Shown here in pieces: positions 52,501 through 63,234 of a DNA stretch of 64,000 bases (the stretch's first letter is position 1; every line of letters begins with the position of its first letter). The DNA is from Sphaerolaimus hirsutus. Lineage: Eukaryota > Nematoda > Chromadorea > Monhysterida > Sphaerolaimidae. Below the pieces are notes generated by a model, which was not told where the DNA came from, did not search any database, and worked only from the letters and a program-made list of their open reading frames with translations. The DNA lies in assembly GCA_964036195.1 (NCBI GenBank), contig OZ038452.1:9666704-9730703 (forward strand), in the 5' to 3' direction. A program made the position numbers and the translations under genes.

Positions 52501-55500
52501 CTGATGCATTTTTATGCTTTCCTAGGTATTTTGAAAATACCTTACGCTTATAGTATCCATACTCAAAATTTGGAAATTATTTACACTTAGGCCCCTTTTA
52601 CACTGTGATGGTTGTGATGACAAAAATGCAATTTTTCAGCCATTTTTGTGAGATACATACGAAATACTTTACATATGTGAAGCCTCAATTGACCATGACT
52701 TAAGCCCCACTGCCTAAGACAAACATCAAATTATTTACATTGCGTGTTCATGCACACTAGATCACACTTTTTTTGTTGTCAGGGGCTGTTGCTGTATTTG
52801 TACAAGGGGCATTGTTGGTGGAATCGTTAAAGTGCTGGTGACAACAAATACAGCAACAGCCTCCGACAACAACAAAAAGTAGTCATTATCACGCAATGTA
52901 TATAATTTGATGTTTGTCTTAGGCAGTGAAACTGATCACCTCATGTTTGATTGAGGCTTCACACATGTAAAATATTTCATATGTATCTCACAAAAATAGC
53001 TGAAAAAATGCTTTTTTGTTTCTCAGTCATCACCAGGGTTGGCAAAATCTCAGAAAAGAATAAAAATAAAATTAAAATAAAATGGAAAATTGAAGAATAA
53101 AATAAAATAAAATAAAATGGAAAATTTCAAAATAAAAATAAAAATTGTATAAAAATTCGAATTTTTGTAAAAATTTTGTAAAATTGTATACAAATTCATA
53201 TTTTTGTAAAAATTGTATAAAAATTCATATTTTTTGTAAAAAATTTTTCTGTTGTTTATAGTTCAACCTGTTCATTCGCAAAGCTGGGGCAGTCCCAAGC
53301 CATGTAAAGTGTCAAAATGTCATATGAAATGGAATGGAAAGTGTCAATTTTCATGAAAATGTTAAGTAAAGTGTCAATTGTCATGACAAATATAAATTAA
53401 AGTGGAAACTGATAAGCAAATTGTATCCAAATCGTATCTTTTGTATCCAAATCTTGTTGTTTTTGTAACCAAATCTTATGTGAACATTTGGATACAAAAA
53501 CATAAGGTTTGGATACCAAAATATAAGGTTTGGATACCGTAACATAAGATTCAGATACACAATTTACACTCTGCACGACATTTGTCATGACAATTATACT
53601 TTGCTTGACATTTGAGATGCCAATTGACACTTTACTACATTTGTCATGACAATTGACAGTTTGCATGATGTGTTACAAATGCGCCCAGCATACTCCAGTA
53701 ATCCTTCTACTGAAAATGCAAACCATTCTTATCGATAATTGTAACTTAACACTTGCAACTAGCTAACAATATCTACTACATGCAACTTTTGCAAAGTGAT
53801 GGAAAAATTTGTCACACGTTTTTCATGTTTAGGTCTAATTATCACATTTTTCTGACCTTGCATGCAAGATTCTGATTTTTTGTAAAATTTCTGTAAAATT
53901 TTTGTAAATTTTTTGTAAAATGGTCCATTTTATTATTTTATTTTCATTTTGGAATAAAATAAAATAAAATGAAACAAGAACAATAAAAAAATAAAATACA
54001 TTTTTATACAATTTTTATACAATTTGTATACAAATGATTTTTATAAAACCAACCCTGGTCATCACAGTGTAAAAGGCGTCTTACGCTTACAACTCTACTT
54101 CATACCAACACTGACACTTCACCAAAAATGCTAGCACCTTCCATACACATCACAAAATCTGCATGAAGGAACTTCATGCTTCCTTATATGGTGCTACCAT
54201 GCAAATGTATACATTAGTATCTGAGGCGCCAGCAAAGTGAAGTGTCTTTCACAATTTTGGAACCATAGTTGTGACAACGTATTTACATTGACTCGATAAA
54301 TACATATACTCGAGTACTGCGTAAATACGTTTACATTTCTCCCCAAAAATAGCAGTACTCACTTACAAGTACAGAAAACGTAAAAAAATATAAAAAATTG
54401 GGGTGCAGAAGAAGCAAGAACCTCTCAAAGTAATTGCCTACAAAAATGGGAACGGAAATGATAGACGCGATATGTAGGGAAAGCGACGACTTTCGCTTTT
54501 ACTTTTACTCTTTTTTATATTGTCCTAGGTACAAAATCAAAAAAAACAATTTTTGTTTTTACGTTTTCCCTGGGTAAAATACTGGTATTTACATTAACTC
54601 ACCTTTTATGCACTGTAAAAAAAATAAAAAAATAACTTAATGGTTCTGTACTCAGGGGTAGTGATGGAAAAGCGCCAGAAAAAAGGGCATAGCGCCATTC
54701 GGAAAGCGGGCGCCAAGTGCCGAGGGCGCCACAGAAAAAAGGCGTCAGGCGCCAAGGGCGCCATATCGCAGTTCAGATAATGGGCTCAGGCGCCAATGGC
54801 GCCATGGAAAAAGAGCGCCAAGCGCCAAGGGCGCCATGGCGCCATTTGAAAAATATGGCGTCAGGCGCGAAGGGCGCCACCACAGTCAATTAGTGTATAC
54901 AATACCCTGCGTGTGCTAAGAATGTTTCTCCAGCATTGTTACATAAAATGTTACATTTATGTCTACTTTGGAAAAGTTCAGTACTTTTAACAAAACTGTT
55001 TGGATGTGCCTGAAGTGGCTGGTGGTGAAGCATGAGGAAAACACCTCACTGGAAGTCTTGTGACGCTGGTGGAAGCGTGTGGAAGCGTGCTGCTTCACAC
55101 GCTCCTACCTCACTTACATGCATCATAGACCAATTTTTTGCACTTGCCAGAAAACGGTAAAATGAAACGCCAGAAAACAGAAAACGAAAAAATGAAATTT
55201 GCATGGAAATGGAAAAAATTGCTGGAAAATGGAAAAGTTAGTTTCTCTTTCTAGCAAATTTCAGCAGTTAGCTCAAATTTTGCTGGAAATGGAAAAAATA
55301 CACATACCTTATTACTTCGAATTACCCTCCTTGAATTAACCCCCCTCGAAATACCCCCCTAAAATTTCGCTGAGGAATTAATAAACCCCCCTTGAAATAC
55401 CCCCACCCAAGTTTTGTGTAAAGAGAATATCCACGACAAATACCGCACTTTGTAATCTGCATGATGCAGAACACACGCTGAAACCAATAACTGAGTGACG

Positions 55501-58016
55501 TTAGGACAGGGTTTATGCGTATATACAGTCATATACAGTCACACATGTGTCTATGTAAATGCTTGATTTTTCTATGTTTCAGTTTATGGAATTTCACAAA
55601 ATTTCTGGCGAAACAATAGGCCCTCCCTCGAATAGGCCCCCTCGAATTAACCCCCCCCCCGGATAAAAAATTTGCAAAATAATAAACCCCCTGGGGGTAT
55701 TTCGAGGTAATATGGTAATTGAATACCTGCGTGTATGTTTACCAGTTTGGCTGAAACAGAAAACATAAAGTTCAGCTGGAAAAAGGTGGGATGAAGCAGA
55801 AAATGGAAATAAGATGGGGGAAAACAGAATTTTGAGCCAGAAAACAGAAAAATAGTGGATCAACTGAATATTTAGCCGAAAAATGGAAAATGAGCCGGGA
55901 AAAACATCAGAAATGGAAACAGAAAAAAAATTTGGCATCTGAAAAACAGAAATGGTAAAAAATTGCCTGCGGAAAGTAGAAACGGAAAATGCAAAAGAGA
56001 AAGTTGACACCCTACATACTTACCCGAGAAACTTCTTCAATTGTTTTGAAGTGGTTTGTGTTGTGACTCGGTAGAATGATGTCAACAAAAAGTAATTTCT
56101 GGAAGATGCCCAATAGCAGAAACATGGCCATTCTTATGATAAAATGAAACAGTTTTGCACCACTGCAGCTGGTCAAACTGATGTTTGGGCTGCTCGACTG
56201 CGGCAGCACCTGCCTTATGGCGGCCCACAGACGACTGCCCATCTGCACGCAGTTCTCTGCATTTATTCTCATGAAGTGCAATACACTTTGTGTCCTATCT
56301 AAAAACAATGACAATTTTGACGGTGAGCGCCTTGATTCATCACCAAAAAACAACAACAAGAAATGGTCATAGCCACCTGTGATCGTGGTAGTTGAGCCAT
56401 GACGTGTGATTTCTGGCCACATTGCCTACACCCAGGGCATTTGCATTCTTCTATGGCTAAATTAGTCAACAAATAGAATCCTGTGACAAAAAGTGTTAGA
56501 ACTGTGGCCGTGAGAAGCCACAATGTTGGACTGAATTTTGACAGGAAATTGAGTTCATTATCTTTTCGTGTCCCGTTTCCTTCACACGAGAGTGACGATG
56601 CTGCACGATGGTGAAAATTGTATTTTAATTTATTGTACATGGTCGGGCTGAAAAGTCCCTGGACAGTGCTCGCCATTCGCGCTAGGGGCAGGGGTAGGAA
56701 AGGGGGGTTACCCCCCCCCCCCCCAAAAAAAACCACCCAGCTATCTATCTATCCCGGAGGCAAAATTTTGGGCTACTATCCCCTAAACCCCCCCCCCAAA
56801 TCAGCCAGCTATCTATCTATCTGGAGCGATTTTTGAAGAACTATACCCCAATTTTCGCTCAAAATTGCTATTTTTCATACCTCTATATAGATTTTCACCT
56901 CCAAAATCACTGGTTCATGCGTCTAAATAACTGCCTATTTTCAGCTATTTTTAGTACTATATGTCCTTATATACCCATTTTCACCTACTTTTAGCGATTT
57001 TTCTCCCTTTCTTCCCTTCTATGCCTATCTATTGAACCACCGTGAACCAAAAACACCCATCACAGTTCCTACGTTTCTTGCACATTACCCTGATCTGCAT
57101 ATTAATTTTACCTTAAGCAATAATGTGTATGAAAGTGTTGAATACTATCAGCACATTGCCAACACTGGTGGCTTACACTAGCTAAACTTTCATAATCACA
57201 ACATAAAGCTGCATTGAGCTAGAGCACCATGTGTACATCAGTACAAATTGACCGAAGTTGTAACCCGCACAGGTCCGCAGTGGGTGGAGTTAGAGGGGTG
57301 AAGTTTTGGGTGAAAACTCAAAACACCTGATATATTAACCTGTCAAAATTTTATGACCATAGCTTACCCCTAGCGTGAATGGCGAGCACTGTCCAGGGAC
57401 GTTTCAGCCCGACCATGTACATCTCATCAGACTTGTAAAGTGGACACGACAGGCTTTGAAATGCCATCTAACAAATGTTAGATCATACTTATGATTCATA
57501 ATTATCGGAATCAGAATTAAAGATAGCAGAAATGTTTAAACTTATACCTATTTTCAAGAGCTACTTCTCCGATCGATCATTTCAAGCGTGAAATTGAGAA
57601 AACTGACCAAATTCAATGCTTGCCGCATTTGTGATTGAAATGCCTGTTCGATTTACAAGTCCCCGATTTGTGATTAGGGTTCCTAGGAGACAGTCTACTG
57701 TGCCATTCTGTTGAATTGAGAATTAATGATGTGAGGAAAAACTGTTATTCTCCACATAAAAATAACCTAGGTAAATAACTCACAAGCAGAAAATTGGTGG
57801 CGGTTTCTGTGTCCATAAGCTCTTCATGAAAAACACTTTCTATGTTAACACCTTTCATTAACTTCTGAAAGAGCCTCAGCACATACACGTTCAAGCCAGG
57901 AATCTCACATTTACCGATATTGGCAGAACCATATTTCAAGCCACATTCATACACATAGGGTGGGTTAGGCCACAGCAGAAATCTGATTGTTCTGTTTGTT
58001 TTTGAATCTTCCATTT
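40161..58016 (-). CDS. Ionotropic-receptor-like ligand-gated channel gene, partial, five exons visible
   Basis: Reading leftward, exons show the order of an ionotropic glutamate receptor-type channel: a ligand-binding S1 piece (FLLWPNPPYVY, then PGLNVYVLRLFQ), a pre-M1/M1 exon (FLSKFSPTLWLLTATVLT), a pore/M3 exon (SRLWAAIRQVL to FKTIEEVSR), an S2 exon (GEKHLVTNDRGSDL to GTDEIAAAIAL) and a last exon with M4 (YVMGMCGLVAAFCVWILEN). The consensus M3 SYTANLAAF box is not conserved, so it is a divergent member, closer in style to IR-type receptors. The 5' end and some small exons were not found. The intron between the pore and S2 exons is about 14 kb and full of satellites and MITEs. Confidence 0.6.
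40935..41363. mobile_element. Palindromic foldback, ends TTAGGCGCCTTTTACAC
   Basis: Nearly the whole 430 bases is one inverted repeat. The left arm TAGGCGCCTTTTACACTG is mirrored by CAGTGTAAAAGGCGCCTTA, and the inner arms contain AGATCACACTTTTTTTGTTG. A second copy forms 52588-54083. The target duplication is unclear here. Confidence 0.75.
41680..41897 (-). CDS. Receptor S2-domain exon
   Basis: The frame has KFAQALHSGEKHLVTNDRG, then SDLMHLIRAQ, then LVVLNGTDEIAAAIAL, resembling the S2 lobe pattern. The donor GTGTAA follows at 41679. The acceptor is uncertain (GAGAG at 41899-41898, or GCGCAG about 15 bases inside). Phase to the last exon does not match the simplest donor, so a small exon may be missing. 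Confidence 0.5.
42328..44921. mobile_element. hAT-type element, TIR TAGTGATGGAAAAA, TSD CGCCTCAC
   Basis: TAGTGATGGAAAAAGCGCC at the left and GGCGCTTTTCCATCACTA at the right. Exact duplications CGCCTCAC at 42320-42327 and 44922-44929. Subterminal arrays of GGCGCCAAGCGCCAATGG follow both ends. The middle contains a TAGGGATGG-type sequence related to 63235-63859, and the nested element at 43245-44649. Confidence 0.9.
43245..44649. mobile_element. Nested hAT-type element, TIR TAGCATTG, TSD TGTGTGAT
   Basis: Ends TAGCATTGCAAAAA and TTTTTGCAATGCTA, exact duplications TGTGTGAT at 43237-43244 and 44650-44657. Same family as the WRNIP1 exon insertion at 15531-17068, in the opposite orientation. An AATCCCAATCC-rich insert occupies about 43785-44300. 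Confidence 0.9.
44930..45663. other. Intron stretch with one long inverted-repeat arm
   Basis: No gene. 45398-45450 (CTAGCAGGATTCTCTCC to TGTAGAGAACC-like complement) is the inverted partner of a segment present in each 537-bp unit that follows (for example 45800-45850). Confidence 0.55.
45664..47850. repeat. 537-bp tandem triplication containing a 27-bp minisatellite
   Basis: TGTGCATTCTGTGTGGTATAGG recurs at about 45664, 46201 and 46738, exactly 537 bases apart, with only a few differences. Each unit carries about ten copies of a 27-bp repeat (ATGGCACCCCCTGGGGACC plus AAA-ending spacer). A fourth, shortened block runs to 47850. The plus strand is C-rich and G-poor in the repeat, and open in several frames because 27 is a multiple of 3. 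Confidence 0.88.
47851..50480. repeat. Satellite array, about 116-bp period, with 465-bp higher-order unit
   Basis: Units contain ATGGTAATGTAGTGTCAAAA, GAGTGCATATTTCAAATCAG, CAATCAGAAACCCA, GCATCATTTCACAAATTG and AAAGTTTTTGGCCCCAGG. Early units are spaced about 116 bases apart. From about 48640 to 49930 a larger unit repeats about every 465 bases (AGAGACCCAAATTTGAA at 49066 and 49531). It lies in the receptor intron. Confidence 0.88.
50481..51090. other. Intron stretch, minor repeats only
   Basis: Short repeats of AACTCAACCCC type at 50480-50680, then a fragment of the CAGAGTTG family (about 50920-51075, with GTAACGGTATTTTTGG). No gene is visible. Confidence 0.4.
51091..51510. repeat. Foldback made of GTCAAATGTAAAGT tandem units
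   Basis: CCCAAGCCCTGTAAAGTG at the left and the complement ending CAGGGCTTGGG-like at the right. The arms are tandem GTCAAATGTAAAGTAAA units, and the centre is a palindrome of ATCCAAATCTTATG. Related segments lie at 52080-52215 and 53290-53680. Confidence 0.75.
52588..54083. mobile_element. Nested TAGGCCCCTTTTACAC foldback
   Basis: The left arm TTAGGCCCCTTTTACACTG and right arm AGTGTAAAAGGCGTCTTA match the foldback at 40935-41363. The flanks TTACACTT and TTACGCTT are a probable duplication with one mismatch. A longer loop variant with CAACAGC repeats lies inside. Confidence 0.7.
53034..54057. mobile_element. hAT-type element, TIR CAGGGTTGG, TSD GTCATCAC
   Basis: CAGGGTTGGCAAAA and CCAACCCTG ends, exact duplications GTCATCAC at 53026-53033 and 54058-54065. 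AATAAAAATAAAA and TTTTGTAAAAATT subterminal runs. A relative (TAGGGTTGG) is at 11867-12968. Confidence 0.9.
54106..54655. other. Intron stretch without recognised feature
   Basis: Contains a short fragment of the CAGAGTTG family near 54270-54400 (ACGTATTTACATTGACTCG). No gene. Confidence 0.35.
54657..54890. repeat. Truncated TAGTGATGGAAAAGCGCC element
   Basis: It starts TAGTGATGGAAAAGCGCC like the element at 42328, then GGCGCCAAG repeats; the right end is missing or degraded near CAGTCAATTAG. Confidence 0.6.
55135..56013. mobile_element. Old CGGAAA-type element with nested TA-foldback, abutting a splice donor
   Basis: GGAAAACAGAAA-like repeats, the middle motif TTTACCAGTTTGGCTG and the right end GTTGACACCCTA (to about 56013). 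A TA-foldback variant (TTACTTCGAATTACC) occupies about 55306-55714. The left end is unclear. Confidence 0.65.
56024..56256 (-). CDS. Receptor pore and M3 exon
   Basis: Between the acceptor AAATGCAG and a consensus donor GTAAGT (56023-56018). It reads MGSRLWAAIRQVLPQSSSPN then LFHFIIRMAMFLLLGIFQ then FKTIEEVSR. A hydrophobic pore-like and M3-like arrangement. A CGGAAA-type transposon ends about ten bases downstream of the donor. Confidence 0.6.
56432..56600 (-). CDS. Receptor pre-M1/M1 exon
   Basis: Acceptor CATCGTGCAG, donor GTGTAG. It reads SSLSCEGNGTRK, NELNFLSKFSPTLWLL then TATVLTLFVTGFYLLTNLA, a typical pre-M1 FxxPFSxxxW-like motif (here FLSKFSPTLW) followed by a transmembrane helix. Confidence 0.6.
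56641..57415. mobile_element. Element with about 50-bp TIRs starting GGTCGGGCTGAAA
   Basis: GGTCGGGCTGAAA then GTCCCTGGACAGTGCTCGCC and CGCTAGGGG at the left are mirrored at 57368-57415 with few mismatches. TGTACAT occurs on both sides (56634-56640, 57416-57422), a 7- or 8-bp duplication. It carries the CAGCTATCTATCTATC blocks also found at 12410-12520. It lies in a receptor intron. Confidence 0.8.
57784..58016 (-). CDS. Receptor S1-domain exon
   Basis: A strong acceptor TTTTCTTTCCCAG and donor GTGAGT. It reads IRFLLWPNPPYVYECGLKYG then CEIPGLNVYVLRLFQKLMKG. PPYVY and GLNVYVL correspond to the start of the S1 lobe in this receptor class. Confidence 0.62.
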
Positions 58017-58078
58017 CTGGGAAAGAAAATTTCACTGATAAAATGCATCAAAGTTAAAGTTATTTTATTCACATAACC

Positions 58079-58227
58079 AGGGTTGTTTTTTTGTAAATTT
58101 CGTTTAACTAAATTTTTGTAGTAAAATTGTAAAAATCTTATTGTTATTTTCATTTTATTCATGTTTCATTTTATTTTATTCTTCAATTTTCGATTTTATT
58201 ATTTTTTTTCTGAAATTTTTCCAACCC
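58079..58227. repeat. Short CAGGGTTG-type remnant
   Basis: CAGGGTTGTTTTTTTGTAAA at the left and CCAACCCTA at the right, with only AT-rich runs between; a deleted relative of 53034-54057. No exact target duplication. Confidence 0.55.
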
Positions 58228-58453
58228 TACACAACCATTTTGAAAAGTCTATTTAATGTAGGTTAACGGAAATCGAATAGTAAATAAAAAAAGCGAATGA
58301 CTGACAGTGCACACACGAGCTTGTTCCTGTAATCCCACCCACATAGAAGCACTAATGCAAACAGTAGTTTCCAACATATGTCATTTGAGTATATTCAAAT
58401 CTACCTATACCATTTTGTCGTATCATATTTTTTTCTGTATTCTGACCGTACTG

Positions 58454-59245
58454 CAGAGTTGCGAAAGTGTATTTACACTTGTCCGAAATACCCGGGTAAA
58501 TGGGTATTTATATTTACACTTACACTTACACTTTCATAAAATACCCATACACTTTTTTTACACTTTCCTGAGCAAAATACCCGGGTACAGAAAGTGTATT
58601 TTTTCTTTCAGATGGCCCTGTTTTATGCTTTTGAGAAAGCATAAAATAGGGTCATGTACAAATGATAACTGCACACTGCACACATGCAGCTATGCATTGA
58701 ATGTAGAAAATAAGGCAAATGTACAAACTAGCGTTTGAACTCCAACCTTTGATCAGTACTCATGGTATTCTACAGTTTCATCATACTTTTGTAAAAAGAA
58801 CAAGATCAATGGAAATTCACCAGCTGGACACAAAGTCAACTGGCTTTTGCATTGACATTTGCTGTATGTTCATTCTTGCATTTAAACAGTGTGTATCGCA
58901 TTGCTTAATCAGTAAACTGTGAACACTGAAAAAGTGCCATTATTAGGGAACTTCATACCACTACAGTATTTGTTACAGTCTGCAACGTTTCATAAAAGGT
59001 AGTAAAATGTGAAATAATGCATGAAAATGACAAATAAATTGATCTAAAGGTGAAAACAGTGGTGTTTTCTAATGCTCAACAGTGAGAGCTCTTTCTAAAA
59101 AGAAATTTTACACTTACACTTTTTTTACACTTTCCTAGGTATTTTTAAAATACCTTACACTTTTTGTATCCATACTCAAAATTTGGAAAGTGTATTTACA
59201 CTTACACTTACACTTTCCAAAAATACCGGTATTTTAACAACTCTG
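58454..59245. mobile_element. hAT-type element, TIR CAGAGTTG, TSD CCGTACTG
   Basis: CAGAGTTGCGAAAGTG and TTTTAACAACTCTG ends. Exact 8-bp duplications CCGTACTG at 58446-58453 and 59246-59253. The arms carry GTGTATTTACACTT and AAATACCCGGGTA repeats. Confidence 0.9.
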
Positions 59246-59253
59246 CCGTACTG

Positions 59254-60600
59254 CATGCTCTGCACCCCTCAATTGTACCTACAGTGTGACAGAATCGCGC
59301 CATGGCGCCGGCGCCATTTATAAGCGCCACATCATGACGCCAAAAACTGTAAATCGACGTAAATATATGATACATAAATACATATCGCAAATCCTCGAAT
59401 AAGTCCCCCTTGAATAACTCCCCCTTGAATAGCCCCCCTTGGATAATTCCCCCTTGAATAACTCCCCCTTTCCTCCGAAAAAATAACTCCCGCGCTTGAA
59501 TAACTCCCCCAGTTAATACCCCCAGTGGAATACCCAGTTGAATATTCAGCTTTCTACAACTAACGCAGCGGGAGTTAAGGCACCCGAAGTGGAATTATAA
59601 ATAGGGTGCCGGGTCTGCCCGGAAAGGTGTTTAGATTTTCGGCAGGTTAGTGGCAGGAGGCTACCTGTCATAGATTTTGAGGAGATTGCGTCACTTTTTG
59701 ACCCAAATCAAACCATCTGTATCCAAATTATGCGCGGCCCTATTGAAATTAACCCTGTTTCTAGTTGACAGCATCGTAATAAATAAATCGCGTTTCCCAA
59801 TAAATTTATTTGTCAAGGGTTGTGTCAGGGATTGCGTCAAGGGTACATCGGCCCCGAAAAAGTCACCCTCACGGTCACAGCAATCGGGACTGTTTTCCAT
59901 TCGATTGGTATCCAAAACACTATCAAGATGAACTGCGGCAAAACGAGAGGGACAGGGTCACGTATGAAAACTTGGCCCTCATCCCAGTTACCACTTGCGT
60001 ATTTTATGAATGAGAGTAAAAGCTCAAAGTCAGCTAAAAATTGTTGAAATTTTCTTCACGTTCCCAATCTCCACCTCCATAATCGCTATTTTCGTTTATA
60101 TACATGATTATATAGCTAGTGTTAGCTATTTTATTCATATTTATAGCGGATTTCGAAATCTTGGCCGGATGCCAAGTTCTCATACGGGACTCTTTCAGCG
60201 AGAAGGTTTTGGTTTCGAAATCATTTCTAATTGGGAAAAAATCGCCGAGAATTTTTGATTCTCTGGACGTTCGAACGCGGTGTGTCCTGTAGTCACCGTT
60301 TTTCTGGTCAGTTTTATTTTCACTTGGCATAGAATGACGAAATCTCGCCTATCCCGACCGGACGGCACGACTATTACTTAAAAATTTATGGGGCCATCGC
60401 TTATCCGCCGTTCCTTTGGCGATAGGCAATGCCATTTCTTATCCAATCCCACTTGAATCGAATAAAAATTTCCCAAAAACGCAGAGGAAGTACTTGGGTG
60501 ACTGATCGCGCAACGATTGTTCTCGCGCGCCCATTAGAATCGATTTGGCAGAGTGCCAAACCGTTCACGTTTGACGCGAATCGATTTCAAGTGTAGCGAG
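59254..60600. other. Stretch upstream of the unrecognised gene
   Basis: 59390-59525 has AATAACTCCCCC repeats, a partial relative of the 15005 foldback. 59560-60350 is more GC-balanced with several short open frames on both strands, none recognisable. It may include a promoter and 5' exons for the frame at 60601. Confidence 0.35.
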
Positions 60601-61769
60601 ATGGATAAAAAGGAACCCATGGATAAAAAGGAGCTCAATTTGGAGCGGGAATGCGGCCCGGCACCGCAGGCGCAGGGTTTAGAAGTTGGAATCGTGCCCG
60701 CGGGTTTGTTTGGGGATTGGTTCATTGTGGTTTAGTCATTACATATCTGAAAACGGCAAACCGGGTATTTTTCTCGACAACCAGACCCTCAATTAATGGG
60801 TCTTGTATATTTGAACTCCTGCGGGGGTTCAGATATATAGTAAATCGCTCATCCGCCGGTATATATGGGCTGTAAAAGATTCTGTGGGGGTTCGCCTGAT
60901 TCAATAAATAGCTGTTTAAAGGTATAGAAAGCAGAAAATGGGGAAAAGTCTTAAAAGTATGTGTTTATTGCACCCAGTAAGGAAAAATTCCGAAACGGTT
61001 GGTGATATAATTGTATTATTTTCGATGTTTGCATTTATTTGCCAAATTTCAAAGAGACGTTGTAAGTGCAGCGCAGAGAGCGTTATCATATTTTGAAGAA
61101 TTCAAAGTCAGTTTAAAAGTGTGTACTCACCAGGCTATAAATGTGTATAAATTTTAAATCTGTACCCCTATCTCTCGAAACTCAATCTATTTCAGGTACG
61201 TCTGAAAAACGTGAACAAATGTGTATATTTGACGGCCATGTGGAATATGATGCTTTGTTGATGGACATTCACATGTCGGTGCACCATCCAAAGTCCCATT
61301 TTAGGCAACTGAAGAAACAACAGGTGAGCTTACGTTCTTCTCTTGCGTTCTGTCAGTGACTTTTTTATCCAATTCGGTTCGTTAAGGTTAGAGGAAAGAC
61401 TACTAAATTTGTAGGTATTTATGGTCGGAGTTTGTTTAACCATTTTAAGGAACGCTGTTGGGGTTTCTATAAACGCCACATTTTTCGTGACCAAATTTTT
61501 GGAGTCCCATGCCTCATATTTTTACCCTGTAACTCCTCTCTCCCTGTATTCACCTTGGCTGTATTTTTAAATCGAAATGGGGTTTGACAAAATGGCGGAA
61601 AAGTATCACTTTCGTTTTCACGACTACCAATACATTGAAGGCCAAATCTCGACCAAAAATCAAAGTCGTGATTGTGGGGGGTTCCGATTCAGAGACTGCG
61701 GATGAACCCGTGCAAACTCCAAACAAAGATACTGTTGTGTGCACGCAGTCGGACAAAGTATTGGACAAG
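60601..61769 (+). CDS. Unrecognised gene, three phase-compatible exons
   Basis: Exon 1 (60601-60676) starts ATG and reads MDKKEPMDKKELNLERECG. Exon 2 (61196-61323) has the acceptor CTATTTCAG and donor GTGAGC and reads EKREQMCIFDGHVEYDALL then HMSVHHPKSHFRQLKKQQ. Exon 3 (61641-61769) ends at donor GTATTG and reads SRPKIKVVIVGGSDSETADE. Phases 1-1 and 0-0 fit at both joins. No later exon was found with confidence. Function unknown; a chance arrangement is possible, and the acceptor of exon 3 is weak. Confidence 0.4.
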
Positions 61770-61835
61770 GTATTGTTTTTTAACTATTTGCTTATTCAGG
61801 GTGCGCGGTATGGTTCGCGTTTTTTCATCGCTAAG

Positions 61836-62054
61836 CCGTAACTGGATTATCCAAGGAATTATCCTGGTTCTGTAAAAAGTCGCACGTAGGCCTAACTTTT
61901 TGCATCGTACAGGTTTCCGTCGGGTTCTTATTTGCGCATTTTAGTTCCAATTCCAAAAAACGTTCGAATGCATAACTCAACATTCCAGCGTGATGCATCA
62001 ATGGGCGTGTAAAAAAATTAACTGTCGTTATTCCGTATGATAAATCCTACTGTA
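61836..62054. repeat. Dispersed repeat shared with 11655-11866
   Basis: Near-identical to the earlier copy from TAACTGGATTATCCAAGG to ATAAATCCTACTGTAC. Here the target of the 11867 element is uninterrupted, serving as an empty-site reference. Confidence 0.78.
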
Positions 62055-63226
62055 CAGACGCACCACACACATGATGTTTTAGTTTGGCATCCGAATGTTT
62101 TTAAAACTAAAACTAAAACTAAAAAGTGGAAATAAGAAATCGATTGAACGGAAAACTGTGTAACGAAAAATTGTGAGGCCTACATGCGAGTTACTTTAAT
62201 GACGTTGACATTCAAATTTCAAACAAACAAATGAATTTTTGAACATGTATTGCGCTTCCGCGTCCCGAAAGAAAACATCTAACGCGTAACTCAAAATTCC
62301 TGAGTGTGGTGCGACATAGAGTGCTATATTAAAGTCGTGCAACCCTGGAAATAGCGATACCCATTTTTTCTGCGTTTGTCATACACTCCTGGAAAATGTC
62401 TTTATCCCTTCGATTTTTTTGGTTGAATGGTGAACCAAACATTAAATATGGGTCACTGAGAGGTGAAACTCATACATAGGTGGGGTAATTATGTAGAAAT
62501 ATGGCCAGTAGAAATATGGTCCCCCTCCTGCGTACATAGTCAATAAATCGTTAACTGTGAACGCAGTGCCTTCGCGATTTTTTAAAGCTTTTTTTACATT
62601 TCGCTTAATGCGACCAGTCGTGAGCTGGCACGGTGCCAACATTTCGTTTTGTTCATCAATTAAAAAAATAGGCACCATGCCGGGTCAATATTTGTCTGTC
62701 AACCAATGGCAGACGATTTTGAACATGATGCGAAATCAATACCGAGTGCAGAGTATCAAATCACCTGGGTATACCATTTTGAATACAAATTGGCAAAGTG
62801 ACAAATATTTAAGCAGTGCATTGTTTTTTCACATCACATCGCAGTCTTTTTAATCGTTTTACCAGGTTTTCTTCGTTGTTTGAACGTTTTAGCATAAGTT
62901 ATAAAGACTTTTTTCCACCGGAAATTTGACTTTGGATCGCTGTCAAATGAGCAGCAAGGCACCCAGAAACCTAAAAATCGATATGTGGCATAAAGGGACC
63001 GTCATCTACAAGAATTCATCCCATGTATACCCCGACATGGGTTGCACATTAGCAAGGAAGACATAGATTTTTTGTTCCCGATCAGGAGGATAAAGACATT
63101 TTTCCAGGAGTGTAAATGTACGATGAAAGTTGCGTCGACATAATCAATCATCAAATAGAATTTGCCTTCAAGGAGGTCAGCAAGAATAAATATTGTAAAA
63201 TCTCCTCGACCTGAACTCCAACCAGT
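62055..63226. other. Stretch without a supported gene
   Basis: A 78-codon minus-strand frame (62442-62678) and an opposing plus-strand frame (62557-62853) overlap; neither is recognised. No repeats with target duplications were found. Confidence 0.35.
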
Positions 63227-63234
63227 CTCGCCAC

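Larger units (their letters stand above)
51929..54097. mobile_element. hAT-type element, TIR CAGAGTTG, TSD CTTCATAC
   Basis: CAGAGTTGTGAAAGTG on the left, TTACAACTCTA on the right. Exact 8-bp duplications CTTCATAC at 51921-51928 and 54098-54105. Same family as 58454-59245. It holds a nested foldback (52588-54083), which in turn holds a CAGGGTTGG element (53034-54057). Confidence 0.88.

Noticed and set aside
62442..62853. Overlapping opposite-strand frames as a gene
   Set aside because: Neither has a recognisable motif, splice support or clear codon preference over the other.
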